From assembly GCA_016783505.1 (NCBI GenBank), contig JADHWK010000004.1:24920-88919 (forward strand): 64,000 nucleotides of DNA, given 5' to 3'. Source of the stretch: Candidatus Zhuqueibacterota bacterium. GTDB taxonomy: Bacteria > BS750m-G25. The translations under genes and the position numbers were made by a program. Under the pieces are notes generated by a model. It was not told where the DNA came from, made no database searches, and was given only the letters and a program-made list of their open reading frames with translations. Below, in pieces: positions 49,753-60,735 of the stretch; positions within the stretch are counted from its first letter, which is position 1; each line of letters starts with the position of its first letter.

Positions 49753-50704
49753 GGAGCAAATAATCCTTGATCTGCCTCCGAGCCCTCATTCCTTCCAACA
49801 GCCGGCGGTTAAATTCCTTGGCTGGATCAAAGCCGTAAACCTTCAAATGAAGGTTCAGGGCGATGACTTCGGCGATGACGGTGATGTTCTTACCCGGGAA
49901 GATGGGCAGTTTGATGAGGGGGATTTTGACCCCCAGGATTTCCCGGTATTGTTCGTCCAATCCGATCCGCTCGTAGTCTAAGTCATCCCGATACTCCTCA
50001 AGTTCCACCTCGGTCTCCACCCGTTTATGGAGGCGGATGGCCCGGATCCCGAAGATGCGCTGGACGTTGATGATGCCAATGCCCCGGATCTCCATGAAGT
50101 GCTTCAGCATCTCACTGCCGGAGCCGATGAGCACCCCCTCAGCTTTCCGGGTGATGGTCACCACATCGTCGCTGACCAGCCTATGACCACGCTCCACTAA
50201 ATCCAGGGCGATCTCGCTCTTACCGATGCCGCTTTGGCCGGTGAAAAGAATGCCGGTGCCGTAAACGTCCACCAGCGTTCCGTGAACCGTGGTGCTGGGG
50301 GCAAAACGATCATCCAGGTAGTCGCTGAGCAGATGGACCAGCTCGGTGGTGACCAGCGGGGTTCGGAAGATGGGAACCCCTTTCTCGTCCGCCATTCCCA
50401 CCAGCTCCTTAGGGGGACGGCTGCGGCTGGTAATGATAAGACAGGGAATTTGAAATCTGAAGAACTTTTCAAAAATGCGGCGTTTTTCAGCGGCATCGTG
50501 CTTTTTTAAGTATAAAATCTCAGAATTCCCAAGAACCTGCACCCGGTCATAGGTAAACAGGTCAAAAAAGCCGGCCAGGGCCAGCCCGGGCCGATGGAGC
50601 TCCTTGGTGACGATTTTTCGCCTAAGGCCCTTCTCCCCGGCCACCAATCTCAGCTTAAGACGATGTCTATTATCCCTCCAGAAGGTATCAACGGTCAAGC
50701 CCAT
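49739..50704 (-). CDS. hprK: HPr kinase/phosphorylase
   Basis: GTGILFTGQSGIGKSEIALDLVERGHRLVSDDVV Walker A, EIRGIGIINVQRIFG signature. Confidence 0.95.
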   Translation of the reverse strand: MGLTVDTFWRDNRHRLKLRLVAGEKGLRRKIVTKELHRPGLALAGFFDLFTYDRVQVLGNSEILYLKKHDAAEKRRIFEKFFRFQIPCLIITSRSRPPKELVGMADEKGVPIFRTPLVTTELVHLLSDYLDDRFAPSTTVHGTLVDVYGTGILFTGQSGIGKSEIALDLVERGHRLVSDDVVTITRKAEGVLIGSGSEMLKHFMEIRGIGIINVQRIFGIRAIRLHKRVETEVELEEYRDDLDYERIGLDEQYREILGVKIPLIKLPIFPGKNITVIAEVIALNLHLKVYGFDPAKEFNRRLLEGMRARRQIKDYLLHDFE

Positions 50705-51017
50705 AGGTTATCCCCTGTTTAGCAATTTTATTCCGATTTTTAAGTTTCGTCTTAAATTTACGCAATTGTCTCTCCAGCTTCGACCCGGCACGATCTATGG
50801 ATTTATAGATATTATCTGAATTTTCACGGGCGGCGAGACTTCTACCTAAAACACCCAGTCGCATCTCACAGATCTTATTCTCCCGCTGCCAATCCAACAC
50901 CACATCACAATCAATGATACCGTCATAATATTTCTTCAGTCCTTTAGCGACGTCAGTAGCATACACTTTCAGCTCCTCGGGAAGTTTAAAATGCCTGGCC
51001 GTGACCGTAATCCTCAT
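50688..51017 (-). CDS. hpf: Ribosome hibernation-promoting factor (short form)
   Basis: MRITVTARHFKLPEELKVYATDVAKGLKKYYDGIIDCDVVL; 109 aa. Confidence 0.9.
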   Translation of the reverse strand: MRITVTARHFKLPEELKVYATDVAKGLKKYYDGIIDCDVVLDWQRENKICEMRLGVLGRSLAARENSDNIYKSIDRAGSKLERQLRKFKTKLKNRNKIAKQGITYGLDR

Positions 51018-51373
51018 TTTGCTCCTCCGTTTTTAAACCTTTACTTATATAAACTCATAGCGATAAGAATCATATAGATCAAAGTAAATCAGAATATCAG
51101 TCCCGAAGCTTCGGGATAGGCAGGTTATCAGAGTATCAGAATACCAGGTTATTTTCACCGTGAAATGTTTAACTTGTTTATCTTGTCCTGTTCTTGTGGT
51201 CTTCTGATATTCTTCTCGCTGATCTTCTGATCACCTGATATACTTATTACCATAGGATACTTCCGACTTTTTAGTCCTTAAAGACCGCCGGTTATTGTTG
51301 CGTCTTTACTATAACCAAATCACATCCCGAAGCTTCGGGATTCACGATTTTTCAAGCTTAAAAGTTTACTAAG

Positions 51374-52270
51374 TCAGGATTTTCCCCTCTCCGCCCGGGG
51401 ATGAGCCTGAGCATAGACCTTCCTCAATCTTTCCGGGGTCAGGTGGGTATAGACCTGGGTGGTAGAGAGGCTCTCATGACCCAGGAGTTCCTTCACCGCC
51501 CTAAGGTCCGCCCCTCGATCCAGCATGTGGGTGGCAAAGGTATGGCGGATCAGGTGGGGGGACAGCCGGGTTAGCTCCGAGACGGCGGTCAGGTAGCGGT
51601 GGACTATTCGCTGCACGCTACGGGCTGAAATCCGGTTGTCCTGGCGGTTCAAAAACAAGGCTTCACTTCCACCGTCCCCCCGAAGGGAGAGGTAATTCTT
51701 GAGAGCCGCTACTGCCTTGCTCCCCAGGGGAACTATGCGCTCCTTTCTACCCTTACCCATTACCCTAACCTGGGTGTTAGTAAAGTCCACCTGATCCAGG
51801 TTAACGCCCACCAACTCAGACAGCCTCAGCCCACAGGAATAGAACAACTCCAGAATGGCGGCATCCAGGGCCCCCTGTAGGGTGTGTCGGTCCGGTATCT
51901 CCATCAGCTTCTGGGCCTGATCTATGCTCAGAAAACTGGGCAGTCCCTTCTTCAGCTTGGGGGTAGGGATACCGGCGGCTGGATTAACCCCCAGAATCCC
52001 CTCCCTGACTAAGAACCGGAAAAAGGAGCGAATACTGGCCAGCTTGCGGGCCACCGATTCGTTGGAGAGACCACCCTTCAACAACATACCCAGAAAATGC
52101 TTGATAGCCAGCTTATCCACATCCCCCAGGCCCACCTCTTTCTTACCCAGCTGATCCTGAAGGAACTCGACCAACTGCTCCAGGTCAATGCCGTAGGATT
52201 TGATGGTGTTATCTGAGAAGTTCCGCTGAAGTCCCAGGTAGAGAAGATATTTTTTTATGTAGGATCTCAT
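51374..52270 (-). CDS. xerC: Tyrosine recombinase XerC/D
   Basis: LFYSCGLRLSELVGVNLDQVDF, MGKGRKERIVPLG, SPHLIRHTFATHMLDRGADLRAVKELLGHESLSTTQVYTH; ATG at 52270 preferred. Confidence 0.93.
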   Translation of the reverse strand: MRSYIKKYLLYLGLQRNFSDNTIKSYGIDLEQLVEFLQDQLGKKEVGLGDVDKLAIKHFLGMLLKGGLSNESVARKLASIRSFFRFLVREGILGVNPAAGIPTPKLKKGLPSFLSIDQAQKLMEIPDRHTLQGALDAAILELFYSCGLRLSELVGVNLDQVDFTNTQVRVMGKGRKERIVPLGSKAVAALKNYLSLRGDGGSEALFLNRQDNRISARSVQRIVHRYLTAVSELTRLSPHLIRHTFATHMLDRGADLRAVKELLGHESLSTTQVYTHLTPERLRKVYAQAHPRAERGKS

Positions 52271-52681
52271 CCCCTTTCTATTTCTAATATAAATCTTGAC
52301 CAATTTTCTGAAATTCTATTAGCCAGATTTTCTAAATGAGCCTCATCAAGCATAAATCCATATCCATGAACAAAAAAAATGTCTAAAGGTTAGGTTTTCA
52401 TAAAGTTCATCAGAAAGCTTCTCCGAAATAACACCAAGGGATACGGAAAGATTCAGTAGCTCCTTATGCCATGTCTCAGATTTAGGCACCTCAACATTTT
52501 TTGCATGCAGAACTTGCTTCAAAATATTTTCTATCCAGTTATATATGTTATGAAGAAATGTACCGATAGCAGCTAGTTCAATAACCGACTTCTTTTTCCT
52601 CGCCATAGCTTCTTTAAGACTGCTTAATGCTGTCTCCACGTTCTCTTTTTCTGCGAGTATTTCCTTAGTTAGATCATCCAT
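52267..52681 (-). pseudogene. HepT/HEPN-type toxin with a 1-nt frameshift in a T8 homopolymer
   Basis: Frame 52346..52681 ends NLTFRHFFCSWIWIYA*; removing one T gives NLTFRHFFVHGYGFMLDEAHLENLANRISENWSRFILEIERG* ending in ATGA overlap with xerC. Confidence 0.85.
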
Positions 52682-52943
52682 AGATTTTTACAACAGTTTC
52701 TTCAACAAGTTCATTAAATAATGATTTCTTAGATAAATCAACAAGATCAACAGGTTTGGGTAAGTATTTGAATAACTCGGCATAAAATTTGAAGAATGAC
52801 CGAGGTTCAATTCCTTTCACCCCAATGTCTATATCATTAACCTCTCTGCCCTTCCTAACTGATGAACCAAATAAAAAGATCGAAGAAACATTATATTTTT
52901 TAGCACATTTTAAAATTATCTCTTTTTCTTTTTCTGTTATCAT
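52674..52943 (-). CDS. MNT-family minimal nucleotidyltransferase (antitoxin)
   Basis: SSIFLFGSSVRKGREVNDIDIGVKG (GSxxR..DxD); 8-nt overlap with HepT start. Confidence 0.88.
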   Translation of the reverse strand: MITEKEKEIILKCAKKYNVSSIFLFGSSVRKGREVNDIDIGVKGIEPRSFFKFYAELFKYLPKPVDLVDLSKKSLFNELVEETVVKIYG

Positions 52944-53012
52944 TTTAATCCCCTCTTTTTGCCCAGATTTCGGAAAACCAGAAAATTGACGAAAGGCCAG
53001 GACCGGGCAGGT

Positions 53013-55232
53013 TTACCGATCCTCAGTCTCCACGGAAATCTCCGCCTTGCACTTCAAGCAGAGTAGATAATCCCCTTTGATCTTTGATGATTTTTCCACC
53101 AGAAGCCCATATCCGCATTCCGGGCACTTCCGGGCGACGGGCTTGTCCCAGCAAGCAAATTTGCATTTCGGATAGCGATTGCACCCGTAGAAAACCCGTC
53201 CCCGTTTGGACTTTTTCTCCACCAATTCACCATCACAGCCATCCTCCGGACAGGGGATCCCCAGGGTATAGGGCTTGGTGTTTCTGCACCTGGGATAGGC
53301 CGAGCAGGCCCAGAACTTTCCGAACCGCCCCTCCCGCAACACCATGGGGGCGGAACACTTTTCACATACCTCCTCGGAGTCTGCCTCTACCTCGACCAAA
53401 GGCCGGGTATTCCGGCATTTGGGAAAAGCCGAGCACGCCAGAAACTTGCCCCTTTTTCCCCAACGGATCACCATTTCAGAACCGCAGCGGTCACAGACCA
53501 CCCCGGCCGGCTCCTGGAGTTGCTGGCGGATCTCCTGTTTTTTGGCATCAGCCTCCACGAGGGCCTGACTGAACGGCCGCCAGAATTCCTCCACCACCCC
53601 CGACCAGTGGGCCTTGCCCCCTTCAATACGGTCCAGTGCCTCCTCCATCTGAGCGGTGAATTTTACGTTGAAGATATGGGGAAAACCGTTGACTAAAATG
53701 GTGGAAACCGCTATCCCCAATTCGGTGGGAAACAGGGACTTCTTCCTTCGCTCTACGTAATTTCTAAGGTATAGGGTGCCGATGATGGCAGCATAGGTGC
53801 TGGGCCGACCGATGCCCCGTTCATCCAGCTCCTTAATCAGGCTTCCCTCAGTGTAGCGGGGGGGTGGCTTGGTGAAATGCTGCTTGGGCAGCAGATTAAG
53901 GAGGGTAAGCCTCTCCCCCACGTTAATCCCGGCGGGCAATTCTTGCCCGGCCCCCTCCTTTTCCTCTTTGGGCTCCTCGTAAACCTGAAGGAACCCCCGG
54001 AAGATGACCTTCTGTCCCCGGGCCCGGAATAGATATTCCTCAGCATTAATATCAATGGTGGTCTGTTTAAACTGAGCGACGGCCATCTGTGAGGCTACGA
54101 AACGGCACCATATCAAATAGTAAAGCTTCCATTGATCTGTGGCCAGGAATTTCTTAACCTTCTTGGGTTCTAAGGACATGGAGGTGGGACGAATGGCCTC
54201 GTGGGCCTCCTGTGACCCCTTCTTTTTGAACATCCGGGCCCGCCGGGGCACATATTCCAGGCCATAGGTGTTGAGGATATACTCCCGAACCGCCCCTATG
54301 GCCTGCTGGGAGACCCGATAGGAATCCGTCCTCATATAAGTGATCAGACCCTGAGTACCCGACTTTCCCAGCTCGATTCCCTCGTAAAGCTGTTGGGCGA
54401 TGGCCATCGTCTTCTGGGGGGAAAATCCCAGCCGGCTGGCGATCTCCTGTTGCAGGGTACTGGTGATGAAGGGGGGATGGGGTTCCTTTTTGATCTCCTT
54501 GACGGTAATGTCGCTGACGACAAATGGCTTCTTTTTGACATCATTGACAAAAGCATCCGCCGTGGGCTGGTCGGGAATGCGGGGTTTCTTTCCATCAATA
54601 CGGATCAGTTCGGCCAGAAAGGGTTTTGCCTTCTTTCCCTTTAACTCGGCGATGATCGTCCAGTATTCCTCGGGGACAAAACCGACAATTTCCCGTTCCC
54701 GATCACAGACCAACCTTAAGGCCACCGATTGCACCCGTCCCGCCGATAAGCCCTTGGCCACCGTCTTCCACAACAGGGGGCTGACCTTATATCCCACCAG
54801 CCGGTCCATCACCCGCCGGGCCACCTGGGCCTCAACCTTGGCCCGGTCAATCCGGCCCGGATTTTGAAAGGCCTTCTTCACCACCATCTTGGTGATCTCA
54901 TTGAAGGCCACTCGATACACGTGTCTATTATCCGTTCTGATGGACTTGGCAATGTGGTAAGCAATGGCCTCCCCCTCCCGGTCGGGGTCAGTGGCCAGAT
55001 AGACGTGCTCAACCCCGGCGGCGGATTTCTTCAATCCGTTTAAGATCTTCCCCTTCCCCCGGATGATCACGAACCGGGGCTTAAACCCGTTTGCGATGTC
55101 CACCCCCATTTCTTTTTGGGGGAGGTCCAGCAGGTGACCCATGGAGGCCTTGACTAAAAAATCATCCCCCAGAAAGCGATGGATGGTATGGGCCTTAGCG
55201 GGGGACTCGACGATGACTAAGGATTTGGGCAT
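53013..55232 (-). CDS. topA: DNA topoisomerase I
   Basis: MPKSLVIVESPAKAHTIHRFLG, ITYMRTDSYRVS catalytic Tyr motif, multiple C-terminal 4-Cys zinc fingers. Confidence 0.97.
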   Translation of the reverse strand: MPKSLVIVESPAKAHTIHRFLGDDFLVKASMGHLLDLPQKEMGVDIANGFKPRFVIIRGKGKILNGLKKSAAGVEHVYLATDPDREGEAIAYHIAKSIRTDNRHVYRVAFNEITKMVVKKAFQNPGRIDRAKVEAQVARRVMDRLVGYKVSPLLWKTVAKGLSAGRVQSVALRLVCDREREIVGFVPEEYWTIIAELKGKKAKPFLAELIRIDGKKPRIPDQPTADAFVNDVKKKPFVVSDITVKEIKKEPHPPFITSTLQQEIASRLGFSPQKTMAIAQQLYEGIELGKSGTQGLITYMRTDSYRVSQQAIGAVREYILNTYGLEYVPRRARMFKKKGSQEAHEAIRPTSMSLEPKKVKKFLATDQWKLYYLIWCRFVASQMAVAQFKQTTIDINAEEYLFRARGQKVIFRGFLQVYEEPKEEKEGAGQELPAGINVGERLTLLNLLPKQHFTKPPPRYTEGSLIKELDERGIGRPSTYAAIIGTLYLRNYVERRKKSLFPTELGIAVSTILVNGFPHIFNVKFTAQMEEALDRIEGGKAHWSGVVEEFWRPFSQALVEADAKKQEIRQQLQEPAGVVCDRCGSEMVIRWGKRGKFLACSAFPKCRNTRPLVEVEADSEEVCEKCSAPMVLREGRFGKFWACSAYPRCRNTKPYTLGIPCPEDGCDGELVEKKSKRGRVFYGCNRYPKCKFACWDKPVARKCPECGYGLLVEKSSKIKGDYLLCLKCKAEISVETEDR

Positions 55233-55593
55233 AAGTAATTTTCAGGTTAATTCATTCAGGCGTTAGATAATCAGACAGACGTTTCAATAGCCTGTCCCGA
55301 AGCTTCGGGGCAGGAATTAAGATTCACAAACGAAAATCCCAGGGCGTTCACGCCCTTCAGTTATTCCCTTTTTTAAACGCCGTAAACGACGTAATATTAC
55401 AATTAATACTCCCCGTACCCCGCCGTAAACGACGGGGCTATTAATCGGCAGATATGGATTGATATAATATTCATCCGTTTTTAGCTCTGTAGGAGCAGAA
55501 TGTTCAAACTAAAATGTTAACCATAAAAAATCACCGTTTCCCCTTATCTCCCCCTCTCCTCTGCTCCCCCGCCCCTCTGCCCCCTGCCGAATT

Positions 55594-58500
55594 CTATCTC
55601 CCATGGCAATACTTATACTTCTTCCCACTCCCGCAGGGGCAGGGATCGTTGCGTCCTATCTTGGCCCTTTCACGGCGGAACGGAACCCTCTTGCCGACCT
55701 GGGGAGGACCTTCGCCTTCTGGTGCCCCCTCGGCGAGTTGGGGACGGGCCTGGAAGCCCAACCCCACCGCTTCCTGATGGACCAGGGTCACCCGCTGGGG
55801 TCCCCGCGCCCGATCCCGCTCAATCTGGAATTGGGCCTTAAAGATGAAACCCAACGCCTCCTCGTTGATGCGATCCAGCATATCCCTGAACATCAGAAAG
55901 CCTTCTTTCTTGTATTCCAGCAGGGGATCCTTCTGACCATAGGCCCTGAGGCCGATTCCCTCTTTCATCTGGTCCATCTCGTAGAGGTGCTCTTTCCAGC
56001 GCTCATCAATGATCCGCAGAATGGCGAACCGCTCCAACCGTTCCATCAGCTCCTCGCCCACCGTCTCCTTTTTTCGCTCCATAAGTTCCAGGGCCTTCTG
56101 TCGAATACTCTCAGTAAGGTCTTCGGGCTTCATGGTGGGTTTTTCATCTTCATAGACCCCGGTCTGCAGCAGCAATACCTTCATCAAATCTTCTTCCAAA
56201 CCCGCCCAGTTCCAATCGTCGGGGTGGGGGCTGCCATTAGTGTGCCTCTCCAGTTCGGTTTCGATGAATTCGTCAATCATCTGATGAATTTCATCCTCCA
56301 GATCCTCCCTCGCCCCCGTAAGGGCGTGAGCCCGGCGGTCGTAGATCACCTCCCTCTGCTGGTTCATGACGTCATCGTATTCAAGCAGGTGCTTGCGGAT
56401 GTCGAAGTTGTGCATTTCTACTCGTTTCTGGGCGCGTTCGATGGACCGGGTGATCATGGAGTGTGTGATCACCTCGCCCTCCTGGACACCCAGCCGATCC
56501 ATCACTCCGGCTATGCGGTCGGAGCCGAACAGCCTCATCAGGTCATCTTCTAAGGAGAGGTAGAAGCGGGAAGAACCCGGGTCCCCCTGGCGGCCGGAGC
56601 GGCCCCGGAGCTGGCGGTCTATGCGTCGGGCCTCGTGGCGCTCGGTGCCAATGATCCTCAAACCGCAGGGCACCTCGGGACGGCAGTTCAACTCTTCAAA
56701 ATAAGGACAGATCTCCTCGTCCGGTCTTGGGTCCTTCAGGGCACAGTTAGGATGGCGAACTATCCCGGAGCCCAGCTTGATGTCCGTCCCCCGGCCGGCC
56801 ATGTTAGTGGCGATGGTCACCGCCCCTGGCTGACCGGCAAAGGCCACTATCTCCGCCTCCCGCTGATGGTGCTTGGCGTTCAATACGTTGTGGGGGATGC
56901 CCCGCCTCTTTAGCATTTTACTCAAAAGCTCCGAGACCTCCACAGAGATGGTACCTACCAGCACCGGTCTTTTCTGGCTATAGAGTTGCTCGATCTCCTC
57001 GATAATGGCGTTATATTTCTCCCGCTTGGTGCGGTGGATGACGTCCTCATAATCTAGCCTGCGGACGGGCTCGTTGGTGGGGATAACTACCACGTCAAGC
57101 TTGTAGATGTCCCAGAACTCCTTGGCCTCCGTCTCCGCCGTTCCCGTCATACCCGCCAGCTTATCGTAGAGTCGGAAGTAGTTCTGCAGGGTAATGGTGG
57201 CCAGGGTCTGGGTCTCCTGCTCTACCTTGACGCTCTCCTTGGCCTCCAGGGCCTGATGCAGGCCGTCCGAATACCGTCGCCCTGGCATCAGTCGGCCGGT
57301 GAACTCATCAACGATTAAGACCTTGCCGTCCTGAACCACGTATTCCACGTCTTTCTCGAACAGGGAATAGGCCCGGAGGAGCTGGGATATGTTCTGAATG
57401 CGTTCCGACCGCTCGCTGTAGAGGCGGTGGAATTCCTCCTTCTTCTTCTCCTTCTCCTGAACAGAAAGCTGGGGGTCCCCTTCGATCTGGGAGAGTTCAG
57501 TGGAGAGGTCGGGGATGACAAACATGTCTTGGTCCCCCCCGTGGTCGGAAAGGACCTCCCGTCCCTTTTCGGTCAGGTCAATGACGTGACTCTTCTCGTC
57601 AATGGAAAAGTAGAGGGCCTCGTCAATTTCGTGCAATTTTTTGTCCCGAAGGTAATCGTTCTCCACCCGGGTGATCAGCTTTTGGGTGCCCACCTCCTGA
57701 TACAGCTTCATCAGCCTTTTGTTCTTGGGCGCCCCCCGCCGCGCCTTCAGAAGCAGCTCCCCGGCCTCATATTCCTTCCCATCCTCGAGCAGTTTTTCAG
57801 CCTCGGATACGATTTGATTGACCAGGTGGGTCTGGCTGCTCGCCAGCCGCTCCACCTCGGGTTTCAGTTCGTCAAACTTCTGCGAGGTGGAGGTGGACAC
57901 CGGTCCCGAGATGATCAGGGGGGTGCGGGCCTCGTCAACCAGGACCGAATCCACCTCGTCCACGATGGCATAATGGTGGCCCCGCTGCACCTGGTCCTCG
58001 GGCCGAATGGCCATGTTATCCCTGAGATAATCGAAACCGAACTCGTTGTTGGTACCATAGGTGATGTCCTTATTATATTCGACCCTCCGCTCTTCGGGGG
58101 TCATGGTGTGGAGGATACAGCCCACCGAAAGCCCTAAGGTTTCATAGATCTTTCCCATCCATTCGGCGTCCCGCTGGGCCAAATAGTCGTTGACGGTCAC
58201 CAGATGGACACCCCGACCCAAAAGGGCATTCAGGTAGAAGGGCATGGTAGCTACTAAGGTCTTCCCCTCACCGGTAGCCATTTCGGCGATCTTCCCCTGA
58301 TGAAGGACCACCGCGCCGACGAGTTGAACGTCATAGGGCACCATATCCCACCTAACCTTCCCCCGGGCGGCCATCCAGGACTTGCCCACCAATCTCCGAC
58401 AAGCCTCCTTGACTAAGGCAAAGGCTTCCGGCAGAATCTCGTTTAAGATCTCCGCCTCCCGCTCCAGAACCCTGTCATACATCTCCTCCTTGCTCCACCC

Positions 58501-58704
58501 CTTCTCCTGACCCTCCTGTTGGGTTCGCTCCCGTTCCTTTCTAATACGCTCTTTAAATTCCTCAGTCTTGGCCCTTAGCCCTTCTTCGGGAAGTTCGTGA
58601 AGGGTCTCATAAATTCGATTGATTTCCTCCACCACCGGTATGGTCTTTTTAATATCCCGCAGGTGCTTAGTGCCGAAGACCTTGGTTATGACATCATTAA
58701 ACAT
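55594..58704 (-). CDS. secA: Preprotein translocase ATPase SecA (long form with internal insertion)
   Basis: [43 protein letters not shown]-terminal [20 protein letters not shown] zinc motif. Confidence 0.97.
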   Translation of the reverse strand: MFNDVITKVFGTKHLRDIKKTIPVVEEINRIYETLHELPEEGLRAKTEEFKERIRKERERTQQEGQEKGWSKEEMYDRVLEREAEILNEILPEAFALVKEACRRLVGKSWMAARGKVRWDMVPYDVQLVGAVVLHQGKIAEMATGEGKTLVATMPFYLNALLGRGVHLVTVNDYLAQRDAEWMGKIYETLGLSVGCILHTMTPEERRVEYNKDITYGTNNEFGFDYLRDNMAIRPEDQVQRGHHYAIVDEVDSVLVDEARTPLIISGPVSTSTSQKFDELKPEVERLASSQTHLVNQIVSEAEKLLEDGKEYEAGELLLKARRGAPKNKRLMKLYQEVGTQKLITRVENDYLRDKKLHEIDEALYFSIDEKSHVIDLTEKGREVLSDHGGDQDMFVIPDLSTELSQIEGDPQLSVQEKEKKKEEFHRLYSERSERIQNISQLLRAYSLFEKDVEYVVQDGKVLIVDEFTGRLMPGRRYSDGLHQALEAKESVKVEQETQTLATITLQNYFRLYDKLAGMTGTAETEAKEFWDIYKLDVVVIPTNEPVRRLDYEDVIHRTKREKYNAIIEEIEQLYSQKRPVLVGTISVEVSELLSKMLKRRGIPHNVLNAKHHQREAEIVAFAGQPGAVTIATNMAGRGTDIKLGSGIVRHPNCALKDPRPDEEICPYFEELNCRPEVPCGLRIIGTERHEARRIDRQLRGRSGRQGDPGSSRFYLSLEDDLMRLFGSDRIAGVMDRLGVQEGEVITHSMITRSIERAQKRVEMHNFDIRKHLLEYDDVMNQQREVIYDRRAHALTGAREDLEDEIHQMIDEFIETELERHTNGSPHPDDWNWAGLEEDLMKVLLLQTGVYEDEKPTMKPEDLTESIRQKALELMERKKETVGEELMERLERFAILRIIDERWKEHLYEMDQMKEGIGLRAYGQKDPLLEYKKEGFLMFRDMLDRINEEALGFIFKAQFQIERDRARGPQRVTLVHQEAVGLGFQARPQLAEGAPEGEGPPQVGKRVPFRRERAKIGRNDPCPCGSGKKYKYCHGR

Positions 58705-58723
58705 ATTGGTTATTCCCCCCTTA

Positions 58724-60598
58724 TTAAATCCCTACCAATAAAACCTCTTTAGCCGCCTTATTGTTACTCAAAACATATTTATAGTCCGTTTTGTTTACCT
58801 CTACAATATCCCTCTTATACTTGCCTAACAGATTCACTAAATCTTCAATTGAAGGAATCCCATCACTGCGATAGGAAACGACAAGAATACTGTGTTGGAA
58901 TTTATTGAAAAGTCTACCAAAGGCATCATGGATCTTGCTTTTATCCGTCCAAATTGATTTCTGATGCTTAAGTTTCCTGTGTTTACTTCTGTGATCAATC
59001 AATTTGTCCCAATTAGAATAATTAAGCAACCCTTCCAAGAAATGATAAAATTCAAAATAATCCACCCCAACCCCTTTATTTGAAATATACGGGGTGTCAA
59101 TGTATACCAAATCATATTCATTCATAATGCCGAAAACATCTTTATTCAGCGCCTTGTTTTTATAACCATTTGAGAAAACCGCATTATTAGCCTCTTCAAC
59201 AAATTTTTTAAAATGCACTTCAAAAGGGGTATCCCATGTCGTTTTGTTACCAAAATTTCTTTCAACATCAGAAAAACGTATATATAAATTTTTTCTGTGA
59301 AAAAGATTATAAGGCCTTTTGATAATACAGGCTTGAAAAAGGGCAAAATATGCCATAGCTTTTTTATAGCGATTGTCCAATGAGTCTATATTGGTCACTA
59401 CCACATCAAGCCATTGGCTTTCCTCGTCAGTGTAATAAATATCGTGAAAGGTGTCATAAATAAATGAGGGATAACTTATTCCGGGGTGCCGCTGAAGCAA
59501 ATAATCAACGTCCTTACGGGAGAGGGTCACTTTATCATTCTCAATCAAGGCCAAACCAATAAAATAGTTGAACTTCAAAATGTCATTGTAAGTAACCTGT
59601 TTGTCTTTACTTTTAAAATAATGGCTGACGCAGCCTGTGCCACCAAAAGCATCCAGAACAGAAGAAAAATTTAAATGTTTAATATTATCCCAAATCCACT
59701 CCGTAATTTTTAACTTACTTCCTTGAAATCTTGTTGATGGAAATTTTGGGGTTTTTTCTAAAAGCTCTAATTGATTTGAAGTTCTGTAGGCAACTCCAGT
59801 TTCTCTAATCAAGGGAATTTTTTTTGATTCTATATATCCCTTGAGATTAGAATAGGGCACCTTAACTAACCTTGCCCTTTCCGCCATGTCCTTTGTCAAA
59901 TAGTTCATCCAATAATCATCAAAGACACCTACTCCTAATTTTGAAAAAACACCTGTCCCATTTCGTAATTCTTCAATTTTGTTAGTCGAACCTATATTTT
60001 TTGTATTTCCGCTTCCCGGCCGATCTGCAGCTATGGTATATTTCTCTTGAACGATGAACTCAAAATCTGTAACCACAGATAAAATTTCTTCAAGATCATC
60101 AATAGTATAAATTCGTTTTTCATCAATTTTTTCTTCCTGCTGAGTATAAATGATTCCTAAGACAAAATGTTTCTCATATTCGTCATAAGGGAAGGTGATA
60201 TTCTTACGACTTGTTCGCTCACGAAAATATCCGGTGAAAGCACCCAGGGTAAAACCTGATACCGTAGTGACAGATTTTCGATAGGTGCTTTTAATATCTA
60301 GAGCAATTTGGGAGCCATCTTCATCTATGAAGCTAACATCGGGATAGAAATTTTGTTCCTTGCTTAAGACCATTTTATAGTTATTTTCCTGGGCAAATTT
60401 CTGAATAGTCGGGAAAAGCATCAGCTCAAGAATCTTTGATATTACTTTCGTATCAACAGAGATGGTGTAAATATTTTTAGCGATATCAATGAATCCCTTG
60501 ACCGTCCAAGAACCATCAGGGGCTGATAATACTTTCTGAAATTCAGCAACGTATTTCGTCAATATTTTCTTGAAATTCTTCTTCATAAAAAACCCCAT
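58724..60598 (-). CDS. Single-chain restriction-modification protein: N-terminal EcoRV-like REase fused to a C-terminal D12-class N6-adenine DNA methyltransferase
   Basis: N-term [85 protein letters not shown] resembles EcoRV; C-term [16 protein letters not shown] and [22 protein letters not shown] resemble D12 MTases. Confidence 0.85.
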   Translation of the reverse strand: MGFFMKKNFKKILTKYVAEFQKVLSAPDGSWTVKGFIDIAKNIYTISVDTKVISKILELMLFPTIQKFAQENNYKMVLSKEQNFYPDVSFIDEDGSQIALDIKSTYRKSVTTVSGFTLGAFTGYFRERTSRKNITFPYDEYEKHFVLGIIYTQQEEKIDEKRIYTIDDLEEILSVVTDFEFIVQEKYTIAADRPGSGNTKNIGSTNKIEELRNGTGVFSKLGVGVFDDYWMNYLTKDMAERARLVKVPYSNLKGYIESKKIPLIRETGVAYRTSNQLELLEKTPKFPSTRFQGSKLKITEWIWDNIKHLNFSSVLDAFGGTGCVSHYFKSKDKQVTYNDILKFNYFIGLALIENDKVTLSRKDVDYLLQRHPGISYPSFIYDTFHDIYYTDEESQWLDVVVTNIDSLDNRYKKAMAYFALFQACIIKRPYNLFHRKNLYIRFSDVERNFGNKTTWDTPFEVHFKKFVEEANNAVFSNGYKNKALNKDVFGIMNEYDLVYIDTPYISNKGVGVDYFEFYHFLEGLLNYSNWDKLIDHRSKHRKLKHQKSIWTDKSKIHDAFGRLFNKFQHSILVVSYRSDGIPSIEDLVNLLGKYKRDIVEVNKTDYKYVLSNNKAAKEVLLVGI

Positions 60599-60735
60599 AC
60601 TTATCCATAAATCGAAAAAAAGACGGATGTTTTTGAATTAAATGGATAGCTTACCCTTCACTCCTCTGCACCCCTGCTCCTCCGCTCCTCTGCTGTTCAT
60701 AAACATCACTGACTAAAATATCACCTCAAAATTTC

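Noticed and set aside
57427-58137. 236-aa + strand ORF opposite secA (and 55603..56553)
   Set aside because: Antisense shadow frames of secA, expected from its codon bias
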